From contig CANRHJ010000018.1 of assembly GCA_947630355.1 (NCBI GenBank), forward strand, positions 1 through 17,838: DNA of 17,838 nt. The letters run 5' to 3'. A program made the position numbers and the translations under genes. The stretch is from Candidatus Gastranaerophilales bacterium (lineage in GTDB: Bacteria > Cyanobacteriota > Vampirovibrionia > Gastranaerophilales > Gastranaerophilaceae). The notes below the pieces were generated by a model that had not been told where the DNA came from, did not search any database, and saw only the letters and a list, made by a program, of their open reading frames with translations. Shown one piece after another: positions 1-7,419 of this stretch (its first letter is position 1; every line of letters starts with the position of its first letter).

Positions 1-381
1 AGACCGGTAAAAACAAAAAAGAAAGAAAAAAAGAATGTATTACAAGGTGTTGTACATATACAGTCAACATTCAATAATACAATCGTAACTTCAACGGATA
101 CACAAGGTAACGCTATTGCATGGGCATCAGCAGGCGGATGCGGATTTAAAGGTGCAAGAAAAGGAACACCTTTTGCAGCGCAATCAGCAGCTGAAAAAGT
201 TGCAAAGCAATCAATAGATCAAGGTATGAAGAAAGTTGAAGTATACATAAAGGGACCGGGTTCAGGCAGAGAAACAGCTATAAGAGCAATACAGGCAGCC
301 GGACTCGAAATAACTTTAATAAAGGACGTAACACCGATACCTCACAACGGATGCCGTCCTCCAAAGAGACGCAGAGTATAA
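1..381 (+). CDS. rpsK: 30S ribosomal protein S11, 5' end missing
   Basis: The frame is open from base 1 to the TAA at 379-381 and encodes 126 residues. S11 binds 16S rRNA in the platform of the small subunit, near the Shine-Dalgarno cleft. Family features are visible: HIQSTFNNTIVT near the visible start, WASAGGCGFKGARKGTPFAA in the middle, and the very conserved C-terminal end TPIPHNGCRPPKRRRV. Bacterial S11 is about 125-130 residues, so only a few N-terminal residues plus the start codon lie outside the window. The basic N-terminal tail (KTKKKEKK) is normal for the family. It is followed 24 bases later by rpsD and is part of the same operon. The assignment is firm. Confidence 0.97.
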   Translation, partial: RPVKTKKKEKKNVLQGVVHIQSTFNNTIVTSTDTQGNAIAWASAGGCGFKGARKGTPFAAQSAAEKVAKQSIDQGMKKVEVYIKGPGSGRETAIRAIQAAGLEITLIKDVTPIPHNGCRPPKRRRV

Positions 382-405
382 TAAAAAGAAAGTAAGGAGT
401 CAAAA

Positions 406-1008
406 TTGGCTAAATATACAGGACCATCAAATAAACTATATCGCAACTACGGTGTAAGCGATTTATCAAACAGAAAGCTGGTTTCTTCATTAAGGCAAAA
501 TGCTTCTGGTCAGCATGGTGCGGCAAGAAAAAAGCTTTCGGAATATGCTATTCACTTAAATGAAAAACAAAAAATTCGTTTAACATACTTATTAAGTGAA
601 AAACAATTTGTAAGATATTACAAAGAAGCAAGCAGAAGAAAAGGTGTAACAGGTACCATATTGTTACAATTATTGGAATCAAGACTGGATAATATATTAT
701 TCAGAACGGGGTTTGCAATAACAAGAAAACAGGCAAGACAAATAGTAAATCACGGGCATGTATTGGTAAACGGAAAGAGGGTAGATATACCGTCATATAT
801 AGCAGAACCCGGAGATGAGATAACATTCAAAGCAGGCAGTAATGATTTTGTAAAGAATGTATTGGCATCTATAGATATGGCGATAGCTCCCGTATGGATG
901 ACCGTAGATAAAGATGCTTTGAAGATAAAATTTGACAGAATTCCGGAAAGAGAAGAGTTAGATCCGGAGTTAAAGGAACAGCTTGTAATTGAGTATTATT
1001 CTAAATAA
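406..1008 (+). CDS. rpsD: 30S ribosomal protein S4
   Basis: This is a 200-residue S4, a primary 16S rRNA binder in the small-subunit body and often a translational autoregulator of its operon. The start is TTG at 406, chosen because AAGGAG at 394-399 sits six bases upstream and the product begins MAKYTGP as in other S4 proteins. Visible family marks are GQHGAARKKLSEYA (about residues 35-48), the basic segment around residues 80-100, and the S4 RNA-binding domain with RQIVNHGHVLVNGKRVDIPS (about 111-130). It lacks the N-terminal zinc-binding cysteines (C-minus form). S4 sits between S11 and RpoA, the order of most bacteria. In photosynthetic cyanobacteria, as I recall, rpsD lies elsewhere. Confidence 0.97.
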   Translation: MAKYTGPSNKLYRNYGVSDLSNRKLVSSLRQNASGQHGAARKKLSEYAIHLNEKQKIRLTYLLSEKQFVRYYKEASRRKGVTGTILLQLLESRLDNILFRTGFAITRKQARQIVNHGHVLVNGKRVDIPSYIAEPGDEITFKAGSNDFVKNVLASIDMAIAPVWMTVDKDALKIKFDRIPEREELDPELKEQLVIEYYSK

Positions 1009-1026
1009 TTGTAGGAGATAATTATA

Positions 1027-1995
1027 ATGGAATTAAAAATTAAATGTATTAATACAACAACCAGTTCAGACGGTTCACAATATGGTAAATATGTAGTGGA
1101 GCCGCTTGAAAAAGGATTTGGTACAACAATAGGAAATGCACTCAGGAGACTTTCATCATTAGAGGGTGCGGCTGTTACATCAATAAGAATTGAAGGTATA
1201 ACACATGAATATACATCAATTCCGGGAATTGTAGAAGATGCAATAGATATAATGCTTAATTTAAAGGGTTTAACCGTAAAGACGGAGGATAAAGATCCGC
1301 AGCATTTAAGACTTGATATAGACAGACCCGGACCGGTATTGGCAAGTGACTTACAATTACCGGCAGGAGTAAAGGTAGTAAATCCTGATTGGTTAATATG
1401 TACTATATCCGAAGGCGGAAGTATTTCTGCAGATATTACGGTTGAAACGGGAAAAGGATACAGAACCGTAGATGTATTAAAAGAAAATAAAGGCAGCATA
1501 CCGATAGATTTGTTACCTATAGATGCATCATTCATGCCTATAAAGAGAGTAAGCTACAATGTTGAAAATACACGTGTAGGAGATGTAATTGATTATGACA
1601 AGTTGACTTTAGAAATATGGTCAAACGGAAGCATAGATGTATCAAGTGCATTAAGCCAAGCAGCAAACTTATTAATAGAACATTTTATGCAAATAGCATC
1701 AATAACAGGTCAACCTGCGGTATTACCCAGTCAGCATGTGGTAGAGGAAGTTGAAGATGAAGCACCTGCTCCTTCCATATCAATAGAGGATTTGGAGTTA
1801 TCGGTAAGAGCATATAACTGCTTAAAGAGAGCAAGTATTAATTCTTTAGCTGAATTATTAAAGAAATCGGAACATGATTTATTGAATATAAAGAATTTCG
1901 GAAAGAAATCATCCGATGAAGTAATAGAGAAATTACATCAGGTAGGATTGGAACTTCAACCAAATCCTGAGGGTGTAGAACTTGAAGAAGTATAA
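1027..1995 (+). CDS. rpoA: DNA-directed RNA polymerase subunit alpha
   Basis: The alpha subunit dimerises to scaffold RNA polymerase assembly; its C-terminal domain contacts upstream promoter DNA and activators. It has 322 residues, a usual length. The N-terminal domain shows VEPLEKGFGTTIGNALRR (residues 24-41) and HEYTSIPGIVEDAIDIMLNL (60-79). A flexible acidic linker (about 236-250) leads to the C-terminal domain with IEDLELSVRAYNCLKR (253-268) and the helix-hairpin-helix NIKNFGKKSSDEVIEKL (287-303). AGGAG at 1013-1017 supports the start at 1027. One oddity: after NALRR the family has xLLSS, whereas here it is LSS directly, two residues shorter (see findings). It belongs to the ribosomal operon. 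Confidence 0.98.
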   Translation: MELKIKCINTTTSSDGSQYGKYVVEPLEKGFGTTIGNALRRLSSLEGAAVTSIRIEGITHEYTSIPGIVEDAIDIMLNLKGLTVKTEDKDPQHLRLDIDRPGPVLASDLQLPAGVKVVNPDWLICTISEGGSISADITVETGKGYRTVDVLKENKGSIPIDLLPIDASFMPIKRVSYNVENTRVGDVIDYDKLTLEIWSNGSIDVSSALSQAANLLIEHFMQIASITGQPAVLPSQHVVEEVEDEAPAPSISIEDLELSVRAYNCLKRASINSLAELLKKSEHDLLNIKNFGKKSSDEVIEKLHQVGLELQPNPEGVELEEV

Positions 1996-2022
1996 ATATA
2001 ATAATACAAAAGGACAAATAAA

Positions 2023-2451
2023 ATGAGACACCAATGCACAAGAAACAAACTGTCAAGACCGCAAGACCAAAGAAAGGCCTTGTTAAGGTCGTTGGCTACA
2101 GAATTGTTCTTACATGGCGAGATTAAAACGACTATATCAAAGGCGAAGGCATTAAAACCTTATGCTGAAGAGTTAGTAACGCTTGCTAAAAGGGGCGATT
2201 TACATGCCAGAAGACAGGCAGCAAGATGTATATTCAATGTAGAAACATCTAAATTTGTCGATTCTAAAACAGGTGAAGTATTTGACAGTTTACAGGAAGG
2301 AAAAAAGTTAAAGCCGCAGACTGTATTAAGGAAGTTATTCACTGAAATCGGCAAGCAGTATGAAACAAGGAATGGCGGATATACAAGGATATATCACCTT
2401 CCGCCCAGACGCGGAGACGGCGTAGAGATGGCATTAATCCAATTAGTGTAA
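2023..2451 (+). CDS. rplQ: 50S ribosomal protein L17, with an internal insertion
   Basis: L17 is a large-subunit protein near the exit-tunnel side of the 50S. The 142-residue product has the family start MRHQCTRNKLSRPQDQRKAL, the helix RSLATELFLHGEIKTT (22-37), and the end RNGGYTRIYHLPPRRGDG (116-133) followed by EMALIQLV. Most L17 proteins have about 115-127 residues. The extra length here is a segment of roughly 26 residues (about 73-99, nt 2239-2319) between the ARRQAA helix and VLRKLF. Similarity in the first 70 residues is strongest to cyanobacterial L17 as I remember it. An AAGGA stands just upstream of the ATG. The stop overlaps the truA start (TAATG at 2449-2453), which suggests coupled translation. 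Confidence 0.96.
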   Translation: MRHQCTRNKLSRPQDQRKALLRSLATELFLHGEIKTTISKAKALKPYAEELVTLAKRGDLHARRQAARCIFNVETSKFVDSKTGEVFDSLQEGKKLKPQTVLRKLFTEIGKQYETRNGGYTRIYHLPPRRGDGVEMALIQLV

Positions 2452-3230
2452 TGGCCAGATATTTAATAGAACTGGAGTACATAGGAACGAGCTATCAAGG
2501 CAGCCAAAAACAGCCAAAAAAGATGCACAACAGCAACAAGCCCGTAATAACAGTACAGGATGAGCTGGAAAAAGCAATCAGTACATTGACAAAAACAGAA
2601 ATCAAAACAATATTCTCAGGCCGAACCGATGCCGGAGTTCATGCAAAAGGACAGGTGGTCCATTTTGACACGGAGCATGAAATATACCCGAGTAAGTTCA
2701 TTAATTCGCTTAACGGTCTTCTTCCAAAAACAATAAGTGTTAAGCGATTAATAAAGGTGGAGAAATCGTTTCACGCACAAAAAAGCGCACTGGCGAGACA
2801 CTATAGGTATACAATAGTAAACAGACAGCAGCGAAGTGCGTGGGACGAACATTGTTTGCTGGTGAGGTATCCGATAGATATAGAGCGAATAAACAAAGCG
2901 CTTGGTTATTTAGTCGGTGAGCATGATTTTTCCGCATTCAGAAAGACACGCACGACAAACCCTGCCAGAGTATGCAATATGTATAAAGCACAAGCCGTAA
3001 AGGATGGTGATTTTGTATATATAGACTTTATTGCAGACAGATTTTTGTACAATATGATCAGATTGATCGTCGGAACTCTCCTTCGGATTGAGAGTACTTC
3101 CGGAAAAGCAGAGGAAATGAAGGAAATACTTGATTCGAGGGATATAACAAAAGCAGGTTCGACCATAAGCCCTGAGGGGCTGACATTAGTAGAAGTAATA
3201 TATAATAAAATAGATGGAGAAAGCAAATGA
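2451..3230 (+). CDS. truA: tRNA pseudouridine(38-40) synthase TruA
   Basis: TruA converts uridines 38, 39 and 40 of the tRNA anticodon arm to pseudouridine. The 259-residue product contains the catalytic motif FSGRTDAGVHAKGQVVHFD (about 55-73) with the nucleophilic aspartate at residue 60. Downstream are the family segments HDFSAFRKTRTTNPARVC (about residues 158-175) and FLYNMIRLIVGTLL (about 198-211). A short extra loop rich in Lys and Asn (about 21-31) separates the first strand from VQDELEKAI. The start overlaps the rplQ stop, and the stop overlaps the rplM start (ATGA at 3227-3230), so its expression is tied to the ribosomal proteins. The order rplQ-truA-rplM-rpsI is common to cyanobacteria and Firmicutes. 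Confidence 0.97.
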   Translation: MARYLIELEYIGTSYQGSQKQPKKMHNSNKPVITVQDELEKAISTLTKTEIKTIFSGRTDAGVHAKGQVVHFDTEHEIYPSKFINSLNGLLPKTISVKRLIKVEKSFHAQKSALARHYRYTIVNRQQRSAWDEHCLLVRYPIDIERINKALGYLVGEHDFSAFRKTRTTNPARVCNMYKAQAVKDGDFVYIDFIADRFLYNMIRLIVGTLLRIESTSGKAEEMKEILDSRDITKAGSTISPEGLTLVEVIYNKIDGESK

Positions 3231-3667
3231 AAACATATTCAGCTAAACCTCTTGAAGTGGAAAGAAAGTGGTACATACTGGATGCGGAAGGACAGACCTT
3301 AGGCAGATTAGCAGTATTAGCCGCAGATTTATTAAGAGGAAAGCACAAACCCCAATACACACCGAACGTAGATACAGGTGATTTTGTAATAGTAATAAAC
3401 GCAGAGAAAATTCAGGTAACCGGGAAAAAAGAAACAGGTAAGATATATTATCATCATACCGGATATCCGGGCGGATTAAAGTCTGCATCTTTCAAAGAAT
3501 TAATGGAAAAAGATGCGGTAAAAGTAATAGAAAAAGCCGTAAAAGGCATGTTACCTCACAATACGTTAGGACAAGAGCAATTTAATAAATTAAAGGTATA
3601 TAAAGGAGCAGAGCATCCGCATGCTGCACAAAAACCCGAAAAATATACGGAAACGGAGGCTAAATAA
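3227..3667 (+). CDS. rplM: 50S ribosomal protein L13
   Basis: L13 is an early assembly protein of the 50S subunit. The 146-residue product is of normal length. Family marks are ERKWYILDAEGQTLGRLAV (12-30), LLRGKHKPQYTPNVDTGDFV (39-58), VINAEKIQVTGKK and the C-terminal block VKGMLPHNTLGQEQFNKLKV. The start ATG overlaps the truA stop and the TAA overlaps the rpsI start (TAATG at 3665-3669). L13 and S9 are encoded side by side in nearly all bacteria, which confirms the pair. The C-terminal tail is slightly extended and charged (EKYTETEAK). No internal promoter is evident. Confidence 0.98.
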   Translation: MKTYSAKPLEVERKWYILDAEGQTLGRLAVLAADLLRGKHKPQYTPNVDTGDFVIVINAEKIQVTGKKETGKIYYHHTGYPGGLKSASFKELMEKDAVKVIEKAVKGMLPHNTLGQEQFNKLKVYKGAEHPHAAQKPEKYTETEAK

Positions 3668-4062
3668 TGGCAGATAAAGAGATTATGGCAACCGGAAGAA
3701 GAAAGACCGCGATTGCAGTTGTAAAATTAGTAAAAGGAAAAGGCAGAGTTTTTGTAAACGGTAAAACTTTTTCGGATTATTTCGGCAGCAGAGCAGCATT
3801 AGAAATGATGGTATACAGACCTTTAGCATTAACAGATAACCAAGAAAGCTATGATGTAAGAGTAAAGACTGTAGGCGGCGGTGTAACGGCGCAAGCAGGT
3901 GCTATCAGGCATGGTATTTCAAGGGCGTTATTAAAAATTAATGAAGAATATAAGACTGTATTAAAGTCCGAAGGATTATTAACCAGAGATGCTCGTGTTA
4001 AAGAACGTAAAAAATACGGACGTAAAAGAGCCAGAAAGAGATTTCAATTCTCTAAACGTTAA
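3667..4062 (+). CDS. rpsI: 30S ribosomal protein S9
   Basis: S9 lies in the head of the 30S subunit; its C-terminal tail reaches the P-site tRNA anticodon stem. The 131-residue product shows ATGRRKTAIAVVKLVKGKGR (8-27), the segment VGGGVTAQAGAIRHGISRAL (74-93), and the end KERKKYGRKRARKRFQFSKR, whose last two residues KR are the conserved tRNA-contacting tail. It is the last recognisable gene of the ribosomal operon. The 396 bases that follow hold no convincing gene. A weak AT-only hairpin (TTGATAAT at 4070-4077 against ATTATCAA at 4098-4105) starts a few bases after the stop and might help end transcription. Confidence 0.98.
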   Translation: MADKEIMATGRRKTAIAVVKLVKGKGRVFVNGKTFSDYFGSRAALEMMVYRPLALTDNQESYDVRVKTVGGGVTAQAGAIRHGISRALLKINEEYKTVLKSEGLLTRDARVKERKKYGRKRARKRFQFSKR

Positions 4063-4458
4063 TATTCGTTTGATAATTATATATTTTATATCTTTATATT
4101 ATCAATTTATGAAGAGTCTGAGCATTCGGACAGTGATGATGAGCCGGCCGCTGTTATATAACGAAGGATAATTGAGTAAGTACAAGAAGCCGCGCGCAAT
4201 CAAATAATCAATTAAAAATAAAGTTTGAAAATCAATACTAAGTTTTAAACTTACCTCTAACAATCAGAATTATGAATATTTGAAATATTAAAATGAAAAT
4301 TCATAAAATCGGTTATTGAGATAAAATACGGTACAGATTGGAAAACTTTATTTTTTTATTACAATTTTTTTAAATTATAACAAATTATTATATGTTTACT
4401 TTTTATATAAATAAATTGCAAAAGCGGAAGATGCGGCAATATAACCGAGAGAAAAGAA
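4063..4458. other. Intergenic gap with small AT-rich palindromes
   Basis: This 396-base gap separates the ribosomal operon from the repeat-protein pair. I see an AT-only hairpin just after rpsI (4070-4105), a perfect 7+1+7 palindrome with arms TAAGTTT and AAACTTA (4239-4253), and nested inverted repeats ATGAAT/ATTCAT (4272-4304). Bases 4113-4200 are less AT-rich than the rest and include GCCGGCCGC and GCCGCGCGC, but no gene is recognisable there. The last 140 bases are extremely AT-rich, and no -35/-10 pair with proper spacing stands out, though a promoter for the next gene must lie somewhere here unless the ribosomal transcript reads through. Confidence 0.5.
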
Positions 4459-6165
4459 ATGAAAATTGCTGGAATTAACAACAGAATAAATATTATAAAC
4501 AAGCAAGTAAAAAAACCGGTTAAACGGGATGGAGCTTTATCATTTAAAGGCAGTGATAATATATTGGCCGTAACATTAAAAGGACTTGGAATGCAGGGAA
4601 ATTCCGTAATAATTAATCCTTTAATACAGACTTCACGGGATGATGTACTAAGCGTAAAGAGATGTGCAGGGCAAATATTAACAAAGTCCGAAGAAGAAAA
4701 GGAAGAAGGGTATAAAATATCCGAGAATGGTTATAAATATTTGCAGGAAGGAGAAGAAGAGTATAGAAAATTAAAGATAAATAAACTTTTAGCAGCAAAT
4801 AAATATAAGAAGGCAAATGATTTATATAATACGGCTTTTAAAATTATGAAAAGGGGAACAGACAAGAAATACGAAGCTTTATATAATTTGCGGGGAGTTT
4901 TGAGTCTGATAAATGAAGTAAAAAGCGAGATGGGTGACATAAATCAATTTGCCGAAATAATCTTATATGACGGACGTTATAGGAAATATGATGCGAAAAC
5001 GAATAAAATAGAATGGGATGTTAAATTTGATACGGATTCTTATACAATAAGAAGATATAATAATAAGAACAATACATTAGACGTAATAACCTGCAGTTAT
5101 GATTCAAATGATATAAAATACAGTTGCGGAAGCAAGATTAGTTCCAGAGGCGAAAATGAAGTTGAAGCATTTTATGTATATAAATTCGGAAATCCTGAAA
5201 CTATACAGGAAAATATAAAAATATGTGATGACGGAAGTGTATTAATAGATGATGAATATGAATATGCAGACGGTGAATTTATAAGAAAATCTGAAGGAAT
5301 AAGATATAAAGATACTGGAGAAAATATAACAACATCGGTTAAAGATGTTGAGTACGGATTTAATGGCGGTAAGCCGGTATGTATAAATCAAGATTTAACA
5401 ATAATAACAAATAAATTAAGAATAGTAAAAGAGAAAGTGGAAGAACATATCGGATATAAAGACGGCAAAGTGACAGTAGAAGAAGGTACCGAAATACTGG
5501 CGGGAAAACAGGAGAATACACATATATATAATATGCGGGCAAAATATCAATTTGAGACAAGAGATATAACGGATGTACAGAAAAACATATCAATAAACGA
5601 AGATAGCGGTGAGATACGTTTCAAAGAACGATACGGATTTGCAAAGAACGGATATAGTTTTGTGTTCAAAAACGGATATTCCGATAATGAACACTGCGGT
5701 TATGATAAGAGTTATAAATATAAAGATTCTAATTTGTGTCAGGTTGAATTATTTTATGATAATGTACCCGAAAAAGACAGCAGGTGTCAGGAAGTATATA
5801 TATACAATGATAATATGCTGCAAGGGATGTCGGAGGAATATAAGACAAGAAAAGATAAAACGTCTGCCTGCAAAAAATATTACGAATTTCAGAACGATGT
5901 ATTGGTAAATGTAATGGAAGGCGTGAATTATCAATTGGATAAAACAAAGAATATAAATCAATTTTACAATTATGATTATGAGAGCGAGAAATTGTTAATG
6001 GCTGCTGAAGGATATAATTACAGTAGTACGTCAGGAATAAATTACAAAAAAGGATATAATTTTTTAAATGACAGATTATTTTTATACCGTAATAATTATA
6101 ATGAAGACGAAAACGGAAACTATATAATGGGACAGTATATGTATTTCCCGTTTGATACGGATTAA
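4459..6165 (+). CDS. Unrecognised repeat protein with N-terminal SFKG motif
   Basis: I do not recognise a characterised family. The 568-residue product is hydrophilic, with no signal peptide or membrane segment. Residues 1-23 are basic, followed by ALSFKG (26-31), a short motif I recall near the N-terminus of many Gastranaerophilales proteins. Residues 74-160 look helical and charged (KSEEEKEEGYK). From about 165 to the end the chain is built of degenerate beta-type repeats of roughly 28-30 residues, with the loose pattern Y-x-[YF]-x-[DN]-[DGE]-x-L-x4-EG-x2-Y: YEYADGEFIRKSEG (267-280), IGYKDGKVTVEEG (331-343), YYEFQNDVLVNVMEG (474-488), YDYESEKLLMAAEG (505-518). These resemble MORN-variant or YD-like repeats, which are often surface or toxin-linked, but that is only resemblance. 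The next gene appears to be a shorter paralogue. The upstream AGAGAAAAGAA is a weak ribosome site. Confidence 0.8.
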   Translation: MKIAGINNRINIINKQVKKPVKRDGALSFKGSDNILAVTLKGLGMQGNSVIINPLIQTSRDDVLSVKRCAGQILTKSEEEKEEGYKISENGYKYLQEGEEEYRKLKINKLLAANKYKKANDLYNTAFKIMKRGTDKKYEALYNLRGVLSLINEVKSEMGDINQFAEIILYDGRYRKYDAKTNKIEWDVKFDTDSYTIRRYNNKNNTLDVITCSYDSNDIKYSCGSKISSRGENEVEAFYVYKFGNPETIQENIKICDDGSVLIDDEYEYADGEFIRKSEGIRYKDTGENITTSVKDVEYGFNGGKPVCINQDLTIITNKLRIVKEKVEEHIGYKDGKVTVEEGTEILAGKQENTHIYNMRAKYQFETRDITDVQKNISINEDSGEIRFKERYGFAKNGYSFVFKNGYSDNEHCGYDKSYKYKDSNLCQVELFYDNVPEKDSRCQEVYIYNDNMLQGMSEEYKTRKDKTSACKKYYEFQNDVLVNVMEGVNYQLDKTKNINQFYNYDYESEKLLMAAEGYNYSSTSGINYKKGYNFLNDRLFLYRNNYNEDENGNYIMGQYMYFPFDTD

Positions 6166-6243
6166 AAAAAGTAGCAAATAAAAAAATGTTTGTTTTTTAC
6201 ATGCAGATACAAAGAAACAAAAAAGATAAAAAAGGATAAAAAA

Positions 6244-7158
6244 ATGAACGTAGAAAAAGTAACGAATGCAGCATCATCAGGAATACGCAGATTAAGCGAA
6301 AACAGAGTAACACAAACAAATAAAACTGCTAATTTTGAAAGAGAGGATAATAAATCAGGTGCACTTGAAGGTCAATCGGTAATGGGCCGTGCGGATGTAG
6401 AATTATCAAAAACAAAAAATGATAATATACAGTTACTGAAGATACAATCAGAAGGCAGAGCATGTTTAATGAACGGAGCTAATTTATATAAAATGGGAGA
6501 AGTATATTTAAATGATTCCCGTGAAATAACAGATGTAATGCTGAAAGAAATAAGAAGGAGTTTAAATAGGGATCCTAATTCGGTAAAAGAAAAAAACGGG
6601 GAAAAGTATTTTGCTGATTATGATGCAAAAAGGCGTGCATACAGGAAGGCTGTATACACAACAGACGGCGGAAATATACAAATAGAAAAAATACTGGTGA
6701 TTAATGCCGAAGATAAAACAACAAGATTAATAAGATTAAATTCATATAATGTTATAAAAGAGGTATATAGTCATTTAAACGGAGATATAGATAAAGATGA
6801 TTACAGCTGCAATTTTGAGTTTGCGTATACAAACAATAATTTACAGCAAGCATATACGAAATACAGACAGAAACCTGACGGTGCATATGAGTGTAAAGAA
6901 TTTGTTAAATATAATGACGGAAAAGTAATATCAGTAACCAAAGGGTGTAGCGGTGAAGCAGACGGAAGATTTTGCAACGAGAAAGATTTTCAGTACAAAG
7001 ACGGTAAATTGGTAAAATATACTGAAGGAGTAAAGAAAGTATCGGATGTTATATGGGAAAAACGTAAAGAAATAACATTTGAAAACGATGAATTAAAAAC
7101 ACACGGAGAAGGATTTATAAGATTAATCGGCGGAGACTGGATTCAACAAAAAAAATAA
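6244..7158 (+). CDS. Unrecognised repeat protein, probable paralogue of the preceding gene
   Basis: The product has 304 residues from ATG 6244. This start is preferred because AAGGA at 6232-6236 lies seven bases upstream; a longer frame from TTG 6190 would add 18 residues with no ribosome site. It has the same plan as its neighbour at 4459-6165: a polar N-terminus, a helical segment with regularly spaced small and charged residues (about 55-90), a central part (about 120-170), then repeats such as FVKYNDGKVISVTKG (220-234), FQYKDGKLVKYTEG (249-262) and ITFENDELKTHGEG (277-290). There is no signal peptide, membrane helix or recognisable catalytic motif, and the SFKG motif is not present. The 78-base gap to the upstream gene has no terminator, so the two are likely co-transcribed. 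Function unknown. Confidence 0.8.
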   Translation: MNVEKVTNAASSGIRRLSENRVTQTNKTANFEREDNKSGALEGQSVMGRADVELSKTKNDNIQLLKIQSEGRACLMNGANLYKMGEVYLNDSREITDVMLKEIRRSLNRDPNSVKEKNGEKYFADYDAKRRAYRKAVYTTDGGNIQIEKILVINAEDKTTRLIRLNSYNVIKEVYSHLNGDIDKDDYSCNFEFAYTNNNLQQAYTKYRQKPDGAYECKEFVKYNDGKVISVTKGCSGEADGRFCNEKDFQYKDGKLVKYTEGVKKVSDVIWEKRKEITFENDELKTHGEGFIRLIGGDWIQQKK

Positions 7159-7244
7159 CAAGTTAAAAATTTCAAAATAAGATTCAGCCATAAACTGTTA
7201 AAAAACTTAATGAAACTGTATCCGTGAAGTGCTTTTGAATAATT

Positions 7245-7284
7245 AAAAAAGAATAACTTTTGAATTAAATAGTTATTCTTTTTT
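7245..7284 (+). terminator. Candidate intrinsic terminator after the repeat-protein pair
   Basis: A perfect 14-bp inverted repeat has its left arm AAAAAAGAATAACT at 7245-7258 and right arm AGTTATTCTTTTTT at 7271-7284, separated by 12 bases. The right arm ends in a T run, as expected for an intrinsic terminator. The stem is poor in GC, which is usual in AT-rich genomes but weakens the case. Because the left arm begins with an A run, it could also act on the opposite strand. It separates the repeat-protein unit from the atpD promoter. Confidence 0.6.
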
Positions 7285-7321
7285 ATTTGATGAAGTATAA
7301 ATTATGAATATGGGCTGAAAT

Positions 7322-7346
7322 TTTTCGGACAATTTTTTTCCGAAAA
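7322..7346. repeat. Inverted repeat TTTTCGGA-N9-TCCGAAAA upstream of the atpD promoter
   Basis: Two perfect 8-base arms (7322-7329 and 7339-7346) flank nine bases and end 12 bases before the putative -35 hexamer of atpD. No T run follows on either strand, so it does not look like a terminator. A regulator-binding site is possible but is inference only. Confidence 0.35.
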
Positions 7347-7358
7347 GCTGATGGAATT

Positions 7359-7387
7359 TTTACAAAACTGAAATATAATTGTATAAT
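7359..7387 (+). promoter_or_regulatory. Sigma70-type promoter for atpD-atpC
   Basis: TTTACA (7359-7364) and TATAAT (7382-7387) are separated by exactly 17 bases. This is a five-of-six -35 and a perfect -10 with ideal spacing. It lies in intergenic DNA between a terminator-like hairpin and atpD. Transcription would start near 7394-7395, giving a leader of about 25 bases that contains the AAGGTG ribosome site (7410-7415). Confidence 0.75.
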
Positions 7388-7419
7388 ATAGGGAAAGAGT
7401 ATAAGTAAAAAGGTGAAAT

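Noticed and set aside
4109..4171. Small open frame of 20 codons after rpsI
   Set aside because: No ribosome site, no recognisable product and no sign of codon conservation visible in one sequence.
5609..5961. Overlapping open frames on both strands inside the first repeat protein
   Set aside because: Low-complexity products in a low-GC gene; they are shadows of the 568-codon frame.
6190..6243. N-terminal extension of the second repeat protein from TTG 6190
   Set aside because: No ribosome site before the TTG, and a good AAGGA lies before the ATG at 6244.
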